Source: Roseateles_B flavus (GTDB taxonomy: Bacteria > Pseudomonadota > Gammaproteobacteria > Burkholderiales > Burkholderiaceae_C). From it: a stretch of DNA of 64,000 nt. The translations under genes were made by a program, and so were the position numbers. The stretch covers positions 1 through 64,000 of the forward strand of contig NZ_JBDPZC010000011.1 in NCBI RefSeq assembly GCF_039872765.1, given 5' to 3'. The notes beneath the pieces were generated by a model. That model had not been told where the DNA came from. It did not search any database and saw nothing but the letters and a program-made list of their open reading frames with translations. Below, piece after piece: positions 24,394 through 31,302 of the stretch; position 1 is the stretch's first letter, and each line of letters begins with the position of its first letter.

Positions 24394-25053
24394 TCAACAG
24401 AGGGTGCCCTCGCTCACCTGCAGGTCCTGGGTCGTCGCCAGGGCGGTACGCAGGGCCAGACGCAGGCCGGCGCCCATGGTGTCCAGCGCCATGGAGGCCG
24501 CATGCGGATGCTGCGCTGCCTGCTCGGGCAGGTAGGGCAGGTGCATGAAGCCGGCCTGGCGCAGCCAGGGGCGCCGCTGCGCCAGGTGCATCAGGCCGTA
24601 GAAGACGTGGTTGCACACAAAGGTGCCGGCCGTGTAGGACACCTCGGCCGGCACACCCGCGCCGCGCAGGGCCTGGGTCATGGCCTTGACCGGCAGCGTC
24701 GTGAAGTAGGCGGCGGGGCCCGCGGCCTGCACCGGGCGGTCGATGGGCTGGGCGCCGGCGTTGTCGGGGATGCGCGCGTCGTCCAGGTTGATGGCCACGC
24801 GCTCGAAGCTCAGCGCTGTGCGCCCGCCCGCCTGGCCGCAGCACAGGACCAGGCGCGGCCGCAGGCGGTCCACGTGGGCCTCCAGCACCTGCAGGGCGGC
24901 GCCGAACTCGCAGGGCAGCACCACGGCCTCCACGCGCGCGCCCGGGGCGATCGCCTCGCCCTGCAGCCGCAGCACCAGCTGGGCGGAGGGGTTGACGGAC
25001 TCGCCGTCGAAGGGCTCGAAGCCGGTGATCAGGAGGCAGTCGGGGGCGTTCAT
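24394..25053 (-). CDS. pcp: Pyroglutamyl-peptidase I
   Basis: 219 residues. A cytosolic cysteine peptidase (family C15) that removes N-terminal pyroglutamate. The triad is Glu84 (SFERVAIN), Cys147 (GTFVCNHVFYGL) and His171 (FMHLPYLPEQ). It is the last gene of an operon that also encodes the 5-oxoprolinase PxpABC and two membrane proteins, so released pyroglutamate can be opened to glutamate. Confidence 0.95.
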   Translation of the reverse strand: MNAPDCLLITGFEPFDGESVNPSAQLVLRLQGEAIAPGARVEAVVLPCEFGAALQVLEAHVDRLRPRLVLCCGQAGGRTALSFERVAINLDDARIPDNAGAQPIDRPVQAAGPAAYFTTLPVKAMTQALRGAGVPAEVSYTAGTFVCNHVFYGLMHLAQRRPWLRQAGFMHLPYLPEQAAQHPHAASMALDTMGAGLRLALRTALATTQDLQVSEGTLC

Positions 25054-25067
25054 GGCGGCGGGGCGGC

Positions 25068-26078
25068 TCAGACGATCAGGTACAGCAGCAGGGTCTGCAA
25101 GGCCAGCAGCAGCAGGGCCGTGGGCGTCTGGGCCTTGATCACGGCGTGGCGGTCCTGCAGGTTCAGGAGGGCGGCGGGCACGATGTTGAAGTTGGCCGCC
25201 ATGGGCGTCATCAGGGTACCGCAATAGCCGCTGAGCATGCCGATGGACAGCACGGCCGCCGGATTGGCGCCCTGGTCCTGGATCAGAAAGGGCAGGGCCA
25301 CGCCGGCCGCCATCACGGGGAAGGCGGCGAAGGCATTGCCCATGACCATGGTGAAGGCCGCCATGCCCACGGTGTAGGTGGCCACCACCGCGGCCTTGCT
25401 GTCCGGACGCAGCAGCCGGCGGGCCAGGGTCTCGACGGCCTCGCCCGTGTGGCTGGCCAGGAAGACGCCGCCCAGCATGGCCAGCATCAGCGGCAGCAGC
25501 AGCGGCCAGCCGATGGACTCGATCAGGCCCTGCGAGGCCTGCAGCGCCCGCCGTGGCGAGTCGCCCGTCACCCGCCAGGCCAGCAGCAGGGCGCCCAGGC
25601 AGGCCAGGGTCAGGGCTGCGAGGGTCAGGTGTTGCGGGGCCAGCAGGCTCCCTTGAGGCCAGCGCAGGTGGGGGCCGGCCAGCACGCCCACCACCGTCAG
25701 CGCCGGGATGGCCAGCACCGGCAGGAAGAGCCGGTGGCCCAGCAAGGCAGCGCGCTGCTGGCGGCGCTTCTGGTCCTTGGGCGAAGGCGGCGTGGCAGGG
25801 CCGGCGCTGTAGCCCAGGCCGGCGATCAGGCCCAGGGCCAGCACCAGCAGGCCGGCCAGGCGGTCGGTGAGGGGCTTGCCGAGCTGGTCCTGTATCAGGT
25901 CGCCCAGCAGGAAGGGCAGGCCGAACAGGGCCCAGAACAGGCCGCGCCAGAAGCGCCGCGGCGTGCCGCTCTCGCGCCAGCAGCCCAGGGCCGTGGCAAG
26001 CAGGACCACGCCCACCAGGGGCAGGGTCAGGCCGGGACCGATGAGGGCAGGGGCGGACGCCACGGGCGCGGTGCTCAT
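25068..26078 (-). CDS. DUF979 membrane protein, putative 5-oxoproline transport component
   Basis: 336 residues with about ten hydrophobic helices. The segment MVMGNAFAAFPVMAAGVALP and the following SIGMLSGYCGTLMTPMAANFN are typical of the DUF979 family. These proteins almost always occur beside DUF969 and pcp or pxp genes, so a shared role in uptake of pyroglutamyl compounds is likely, but it is inferred from context. The start overlaps the stop of the DUF969 gene (ATGA). Confidence 0.85.
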   Translation of the reverse strand: MSTAPVASAPALIGPGLTLPLVGVVLLATALGCWRESGTPRRFWRGLFWALFGLPFLLGDLIQDQLGKPLTDRLAGLLVLALGLIAGLGYSAGPATPPSPKDQKRRQQRAALLGHRLFLPVLAIPALTVVGVLAGPHLRWPQGSLLAPQHLTLAALTLACLGALLLAWRVTGDSPRRALQASQGLIESIGWPLLLPLMLAMLGGVFLASHTGEAVETLARRLLRPDSKAAVVATYTVGMAAFTMVMGNAFAAFPVMAAGVALPFLIQDQGANPAAVLSIGMLSGYCGTLMTPMAANFNIVPAALLNLQDRHAVIKAQTPTALLLLALQTLLLYLIV

Positions 26079-26785
26079 GCGGCCTCCCAGGTGCTGGGCT
26101 CGGCGGGCAGGGCGGCGGCGATCTGGGTGTCCAGCCGTGACAGCCGCGCCAGGTGCACCACCGCCGCGCACAGGGCCGTGGGAATGGCCCACAGGCCGAT
26201 CACCAGGGGCTCGGCCACCGGGATGCCGCTCTGCTGCATGAAGCTGTGGATCAGCAGCACGGCGCCGAAGGCGATGAAGATGTCCTCGCCGAAGAAGAGG
26301 GCCACGTTGTCGCAGGCCGCTGCGTGGGCCAGGATGCGTTCGCGCAGGGCCGGCGGCAGCGGGCCGTGGCGCTGCACAGCCAGGCCCTCGGCCATGGGCG
26401 CCAGCAGGGGGCGCACCGTCTGGGCCGGGCCGCCCAGGCTGGTCAGCCCCAGCGCGGCCGTGCCCTGGCGCAGCAGGTAGTACAGCATCAGCAGCCGGCC
26501 GGTGCTGGCACCGCGCAAGCGGCCCACCCAGGCCTGCGCATGCTCGCGCAGGCCGTGGCGCTCCACCAGGGCCATCACCGGCAGCAGCAGCACGACCACC
26601 GCCAGCGAGCGGCTGGCCATGAACTTCTCGCCGAAGAGCTCCAGCAGCGCCAGGGGCTCGAGGCCGGCGCACAGGCCGGTCACCGTGCCCGCCACCAGCA
26701 CCACCAGCAACGCGTTGAAGCGCAGGGCGAAGCCCGCAACGACGAGGGGGATGCCGACCAGCGGCAGGAAGGGGGCGAGGTCCAT
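26075..26785 (-). CDS. DUF969 membrane protein, putative 5-oxoproline transport component
   Basis: 236 residues with about five to six hydrophobic helices; MALVERHGLREHAQAWVGRL and LGLTSLGGPAQTVRPLLAPM are family motifs. It forms a pair with DUF979. The start codon at 26783-26785 is directly preceded by an exact copy of the interspersed 14-mer, which replaces the normal ribosome-binding region except for the GAGG upstream of it. Confidence 0.85.
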   Translation of the reverse strand: MDLAPFLPLVGIPLVVAGFALRFNALLVVLVAGTVTGLCAGLEPLALLELFGEKFMASRSLAVVVLLLPVMALVERHGLREHAQAWVGRLRGASTGRLLMLYYLLRQGTAALGLTSLGGPAQTVRPLLAPMAEGLAVQRHGPLPPALRERILAHAAACDNVALFFGEDIFIAFGAVLLIHSFMQQSGIPVAEPLVIGLWAIPTALCAAVVHLARLSRLDTQIAAALPAEPSTWEAA

Positions 26786-26799
26786 GGGGTCAGGTCTTG
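26786..26799 (-). repeat. Interspersed 14-mer, exact copy abutting a start codon
   Basis: On the minus strand CAAGACCTGACCCC lies immediately before the ATG of the DUF969 gene. Confidence 0.7.
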
Positions 26800-26818
26800 A
26801 GGGAGGGGCGAGTGCACA

Positions 26819-27589
26819 TCAGTCGGGAGCGCGCACGGCCAGGCCGGCGGCACGCAGGGATTCATGCAGAGCGCGCACCAGAGGCAGGGCGGCCAGGCCG
26901 TCGCCGTGCACGCAGAGGGTGTCGATGCGCAGGCGCAGGGGGCTGCCATCCTGTGCCTGCAGGGGCTCGCCCCGGGCGAGGGCCAGGCCTTGCGCGACGC
27001 CCTCGTCCAGCGCCTCCAGCACGGCCCGCGGCTCGCTGCGCGGCACCAGGGTGGCGGCAGCGGTGTAGCGCCGGTCGGCGAAGCCCTCTTCGCGCACGGG
27101 CAGGCCGGCACGGCGGGCCGCCTCCGCCAGCGGGCTGCGGGCCAGCGCGACCAGGGCCAGGCCTGGGGCCTCGCGCGGCAGCAGCGCCAGCAGCAGCTCG
27201 ATCAGGCCGGGGTCCTGGGCTGCCTGGTTGTAGAGGGCGCCGTGCGGCTTCACATGCCTGGGCCTGGCGCCCTCCTGCTGGGCGGCCCGCTGGAAGTCCT
27301 GCAGCTGCCGCGCCAGCTCGCCGCGCAGGGCGGCCAGCATGGAGGGCGTCGCGGCCTGCGGCTGGCGACCGAAATGTGCAGGGTCGGCAAAGCTGGGATG
27401 CGCGCCCACCGCCACGCCGCGCTCGAGGGCGCGGGCGATGGAGGCCCGCATGCTGGCGGCGTCGCCGGTATGGCCGCCGCAGGCGATGTTGGCCGAGCTG
27501 ATCCAGGGCAGGATCAGCGCCTCGTCGGCACAGCCCTCGCCGAGGTCGGCGTTGAGGTCCAGGGCGGCGGGGGGCGGTGCGGGGCGCAT
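26819..27589 (-). CDS. pxpA: 5-oxoprolinase subunit A
   Basis: 256 residues, LamB/YcsF family. DLNADLGEG near the start, SANIACGGHTGD, GAHPSFAD and HVKPHGALYNQA are the family signatures. With PxpB and PxpC it opens 5-oxoproline to glutamate using ATP in the cytosol. The ATG at 27589 fits the conserved start. In-operon order is pxpB-pxpC-pxpA. Confidence 0.94.
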   Translation of the reverse strand: MRPAPPPAALDLNADLGEGCADEALILPWISSANIACGGHTGDAASMRASIARALERGVAVGAHPSFADPAHFGRQPQAATPSMLAALRGELARQLQDFQRAAQQEGARPRHVKPHGALYNQAAQDPGLIELLLALLPREAPGLALVALARSPLAEAARRAGLPVREEGFADRRYTAAATLVPRSEPRAVLEALDEGVAQGLALARGEPLQAQDGSPLRLRIDTLCVHGDGLAALPLVRALHESLRAAGLAVRAPD

Positions 27590-27615
27590 GGGGCGATTGT
27601 CAGGGGCGCCGGCTG

Positions 27616-28581
27616 TCAGCCCTCCTGCAGAGCCTGGCATTGACAGTGCAGGGCGTCCCGTGCCTGCCGCCGGGCGGCGCGGGCCTGCGCCTCGTCCACG
27701 GGCAGGAAGCGCAGGCGCTGGCCAGGGGTGCACTGGGCCAGGCGCGGCAGGTCGGCCTCGATGAGTACGGCCAGGCGCGGATAGCCACCGGTCGCCTGGG
27801 CGTCGGCCATCAGCACGATGGGCTGGCCGTCTGGCGGTACCTGCACGACGCCCGGGAGCACGGCGTGCGAGGGAAGCTCGGCCAACTGGTCGGGTCGATC
27901 GGGGCGGCGCAGCGCGGGGCCATCAAGCTGGCTGCCCATGCGGTTGCTGCGCGCACCCAGGCGCCAGCCGGCCTGCCAGAAGTCGGCCATGGCCTCGGGG
28001 TGGAACAGCGCGGCCTCGGGGCCGGGCAGCACGCGCAGCGCCAGGGTCGCGGGGGCGGTGAAGGCGGCAAGACCGCGCCGGCGTCCCGCAGGCAGTGCGG
28101 CCCGGCCCGCGGCCTGCAGCACGTCTCCCACGCGCAGCGCGCGCCCCTGCGGGCCGCCGAAGCCGCCGGCCAGGTCGGTGCTGAAGGAGCCCATGCGCGA
28201 GGGCGCCACGATGCCGCCCGGCAGCGCCAGATAGGCGAAGCGCCCCGCGCGCGGCCCCTGCAGCCTCAGCGTCTGGCCGGCGCGGGCGGGCTGAGGCCAG
28301 CCGATGGGGCAGGGCTGGGCGTCCAGCATTCCTTCGTAGTCGGCGCCGGCCAGTGCAAAGACGGCGTCGCGTTCGAAGCGCAGCTCCACCGGGCCGCCGC
28401 TGACCTCCAGCGCGGGGAGGGTCAGGTCTTGCCTCAACAGGGCGTTGGCCAGCTGCAGGGACACGGGATCCATGGCCCCGGCGCTGCCGATGCCCAGATG
28501 CCGCCAGCCCGTACGGCCGAGGTCCTGCACGCTGCTCTGCACGCCGGGCTTGATCACCTGCATGAGGAGGGGCTCAGCCAT
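27616..28581 (-). CDS. pxpC: 5-oxoprolinase subunit C
   Basis: 321 residues, KipA/biotin-dependent carboxyltransferase-like family. IKPGVQSSVQDLGRTGWRHLG is split as IKPGVQSSVQ and DLGRTGWRHLG; GSAGAMDPVSLQLANALL and RMGSQLDGPAL are also diagnostic. The start overlaps the end of pxpB by eight bases, indicating coupling. A copy of the interspersed 14-mer with one mismatch lies inside the gene at 28418-28431. Confidence 0.93.
   Translation of the reverse strand: MAEPLLMQVIKPGVQSSVQDLGRTGWRHLGIGSAGAMDPVSLQLANALLRQDLTLPALEVSGGPVELRFERDAVFALAGADYEGMLDAQPCPIGWPQPARAGQTLRLQGPRAGRFAYLALPGGIVAPSRMGSFSTDLAGGFGGPQGRALRVGDVLQAAGRAALPAGRRRGLAAFTAPATLALRVLPGPEAALFHPEAMADFWQAGWRLGARSNRMGSQLDGPALRRPDRPDQLAELPSHAVLPGVVQVPPDGQPIVLMADAQATGGYPRLAVLIEADLPRLAQCTPGQRLRFLPVDEAQARAARRQARDALHCQCQALQEG
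28418..28431 (-). repeat. Interspersed 14-mer, one mismatch, inside pxpC
   Basis: The plus strand reads AGGGTCAGGTCTTG, differing from GGGGTCAGGTCTTG at the first base. Confidence 0.4.
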
Positions 28582-29254
28582 CGCAGCGCTCCACCACGAA
28601 GCGCAGGCGGTCGCCCGGCTGCAGCAGTGTGGGCGGCTGCGAGTCGGCATCGAAGAGGGGCAGGGCGGTGCGGCCGATGAGTTGCCAGCCGCCGGGGCTG
28701 CTGCAGGGATAGACGCCCGTCTGCGCACCGCCGATGCCCACCGAGCCCGCCGGCACCGCCCTGCGCGGCGTGGCCAGGCGCGGCGTGTGCAGGGCCACGG
28801 GCAGGCCCTCCAGATAGGCGAAGCCGGGCAGGAAGCCCAGGAAGAAGACGCGGTAGTCGGCCTCGCTGTGCAGGCGCACCACCTCGCGCGCACTGAGCCC
28901 ATGATGGCGGGCGACGCCGGCCAGGTCAGGGCCAGCCTCGCCGCCGTAGTGCACGGGGACCTCCACCAGGCGGCCCGTGTCCAGGGGCGCCAGGGGCTGG
29001 TCGAGCTGCGCCTGCCAGTGATGCATCAGCCGGGCGCAGGCGGCCTCGCCGTCGAGCCGGTCGGGATCGAAGACCCAGCTGAGGTTGCCCATGCCGGGCA
29101 CGCAGTCGACGACAACGTCGCCCGCATCCAACAGCTGCTCGCGCAGCCGCCACAGCCGCCGCTGCAGCTCCAGGGTGGCAGGGGTGCCGGGGAAGTCCAG
29201 CAGCACGGCGCGCTCGCCCAGGGGCTGGCAACGGGCCTGCAATGCTTCTGTCAT
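28574..29254 (-). CDS. pxpB: 5-oxoprolinase subunit B
   Basis: 226 residues, KipI/allophanate-hydrolase-subunit-1 family. GERAVLLDF, VPGMGNLSWVFDP, FFLGFLPGFAYLEGLP and the GSVGIGGAQTGVYPCSSPGGW segment (in two parts: GSVGIGGAQTGVY, PCSSPGGW) are diagnostic. First gene of the six-gene 5-oxoproline operon. The 276-base region upstream, shared with the divergent SGNH gene, shows no recognisable regulator site. Confidence 0.94.
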   Translation of the reverse strand: MTEALQARCQPLGERAVLLDFPGTPATLELQRRLWRLREQLLDAGDVVVDCVPGMGNLSWVFDPDRLDGEAACARLMHHWQAQLDQPLAPLDTGRLVEVPVHYGGEAGPDLAGVARHHGLSAREVVRLHSEADYRVFFLGFLPGFAYLEGLPVALHTPRLATPRRAVPAGSVGIGGAQTGVYPCSSPGGWQLIGRTALPLFDADSQPPTLLQPGDRLRFVVERCDG

Positions 29255-29530
29255 GGGGCTTGCCTACGATGACTGGACTGCATGGTGGGTGGACATGGTT
29301 AGGTGGATCTGCCCCGGATTCCTGCGGCCCGCGAGCGGGCCCACTGCGGCGTGCATTGTCACCTGTGCGACAGCCTTGGTCCACGCTGGCACAGCCGCTA
29401 TGCCCGGCCTAGGGTTTGCTGGGGTGGAGCCTCGCCGGCTTTTGCCGGATCGTGCAGCGAGCTGCATCAAGACAGCCTGTGGATTCGCGCGCACGACTTG
29501 CCGTCGACTCTCACCCCAATGGAGACAAAC

Positions 29531-30616
29531 ATGAAGAAGTTCCCCTCCCTCCTGGCCGCCTGCGTCTCGGCCGTGGTCCTGGCCGCGGGCGCCCTGCCCG
29601 CGGCGGCGAGCACGCTCAACCAGAACGTGTCCTGGACCATCGACCGCGCGGGCACCAGTACCAAGTACCGCGTGGTGGCCTACGGCGATTCCATCTACGC
29701 CGGCTACAACGGCTCCACGCTCAATGCCGCCAAGTACTCGGCCCCCACCGTCGATGCGGAGTACCTGTCCGCCCTGTGGAACGCCGACATCGAGAGCGTG
29801 CGCCGCGCCAAGTCCGGCGCCGTGGCCTCGGACGTCTACAACAACAAGATCGTGGGCGAGGCCAGCTACATGCAGGCCAGCAGCACCCGCGTCGTCACCT
29901 TCGAGATGTGCGGCAACGACGGCCTGCAGGCCCGCACCGCCTTCAAGGGCCAGACCGGCACCTGCAACTACAGCGTGCTGGACAACGGCCTGGCCAACTG
30001 CAAGACCTATGTGGCCAAGGCGATGGACTACATCAACGCCAACGCCTACGCGGGCACCAAGCTGAAGATCATTTCCAACCTGCACTACCCCGGCTACGCT
30101 GCCGACAACGTGCAGAGCAGCTGCAAGGATGCCGCCACCGGCGCCACCGTCAACCTGCGGGACAAGTTCCTGCCGGCCCTGACCAAGATGAACTACTGGA
30201 TGTGCGAGTACGCCCGCCAGAAGGGCTTCAAGTGCGCCGACAACTTCGCCCAGTACATGGCCGCCGACTACGACAGCAACGGCGACGGGCAGGTGGACTC
30301 CGATGCCATCCGCTACGTGCCCGGTGACACCGAGGCGGCCTATGTGACCCGCATCACCTCCACCTACAGGAGCACCCTGCGCGACGCCAACACGCACTTC
30401 GTCTCGGCCAGCAGCAGCTACGACTACATCCAGTCCGATGACACCCACCCGACCTACAACGGCGGCACGGTGACGGCCGGCCTCTTCGGCGGCACCACGG
30501 GCTCGGGCGCCCCGCGCTACACCAGCTTCAGCGGCGGCAAGAACCCGATCTGGAACCAGTACGGGCATGAGCGCATGGGCTGGGCGCTGTCGGTGTCCAA
30601 CCCCGCCGCGCCCTGA
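29531..30616 (+). CDS. Secreted SGNH/GDSL hydrolase
   Basis: 361 residues from the ATG at 29531, preceded by GGAG. Signal peptide: MKKFPSLLAACVSAVVLAAG, with cleavage after the following ALPAAA. SGNH blocks: GDSIYAGYNG (Ser), MCGND (Asn) and DDTHPTYNGG (Asp and His). A DYDSNGDGQVDSD stretch is a calcium-binding EF-hand-like loop. It is probably an extracellular esterase or lipase; the substrate is unknown. The 276 bases upstream hold no riboswitch or recognisable promoter. Confidence 0.85.
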   Translation: MKKFPSLLAACVSAVVLAAGALPAAASTLNQNVSWTIDRAGTSTKYRVVAYGDSIYAGYNGSTLNAAKYSAPTVDAEYLSALWNADIESVRRAKSGAVASDVYNNKIVGEASYMQASSTRVVTFEMCGNDGLQARTAFKGQTGTCNYSVLDNGLANCKTYVAKAMDYINANAYAGTKLKIISNLHYPGYAADNVQSSCKDAATGATVNLRDKFLPALTKMNYWMCEYARQKGFKCADNFAQYMAADYDSNGDGQVDSDAIRYVPGDTEAAYVTRITSTYRSTLRDANTHFVSASSSYDYIQSDDTHPTYNGGTVTAGLFGGTTGSGAPRYTSFSGGKNPIWNQYGHERMGWALSVSNPAAP

Positions 30617-30639
30617 GCCGGCACAGCACAGGCTGGCTC

Positions 30640-31284
30640 ATGGCAGCGAAGCAGGCCCCGCCCGCCTGGCGCCGGCTGGCGCCGCTGGCCTATGTCGGCC
30701 TGGCCCTGCTGTGCCTGGCCGCCGCCCTGGCCTTGCTGTGGCCCGCAGGCACGCCCGGAACGCCGGAAGCGCCCGCGGGGCCTGCCGCCCCGGGTGGAGC
30801 GGGGTCAGGTCTTGCCAGCGCGGTGCCGGCCTCCGCGGCCAGCGCCGCGCCGCACCCCTGGCTGCTGGTGGGCACCTCGGGTCCGGCCGTGAGCGATGAC
30901 CTGGCCGACCACGTGCCGGCCGGCAGCGCGCCCAGCATGCAGGAGGTGATCGAGCGCCTGCACAAGGCGGGCGTGCGCACCGGCCTGGGCGCCTTCCAGC
31001 CTCCGGGCACGCGGCCGCCCATCGTGGGCCTTGCGGTGCCCGAGGACTATGTGCTGCCCGACGGCTATGTGCGCCACCACCAGGCCACCGACGACGGGCA
31101 GCGCATCGAGGCCATCCTGATGTTCGCGCCGGACCGGCCCGTCCATGACGCCGCCGGGCGCCCGATCGCCGTGCCTGCGGACCGGGTGGTTACGCCGGCC
31201 CTCGCGCCGCCGGGCTTTCCCATTCGCTTCGTCGTCATTCCGAGGCCGCAGGAGCCCGGCCGCGAGGCCTCCGGCTCGCCTTGA
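30640..31284 (+). CDS. Membrane-anchored protein of unknown function
   Basis: 214 residues: a basic N-terminus, one transmembrane helix (about 13-35), an Ala/Pro/Gly linker (36-75) and a soluble periplasmic domain. The linker is interrupted by an exact copy of the interspersed 14-mer. It follows the SGNH gene by 23 bases and precedes the Lnt-like gene by 18 bases, suggesting a cell-envelope operon. No family was recognised. Confidence 0.65.
   Translation: MAAKQAPPAWRRLAPLAYVGLALLCLAAALALLWPAGTPGTPEAPAGPAAPGGAGSGLASAVPASAASAAPHPWLLVGTSGPAVSDDLADHVPAGSAPSMQEVIERLHKAGVRTGLGAFQPPGTRPPIVGLAVPEDYVLPDGYVRHHQATDDGQRIEAILMFAPDRPVHDAAGRPIAVPADRVVTPALAPPGFPIRFVVIPRPQEPGREASGSP
30801..30814 (-). repeat. 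Interspersed 14-mer, exact copy inside a linker
   Basis: The plus strand reads GGGGTCAGGTCTTG. It lies in the low-complexity linker of the 30640-31284 gene, reading through without a stop. Confidence 0.7.
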
Positions 31285-31302
31285 TCCTTTTCGCGGATTT
31301 CC

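Noticed and set aside
29389..29405. Second sigma-54-like promoter (TGGCACAGCCGCTATGC)
   Set aside because: The spacing between GG and GC is two bases too long for sigma-54.
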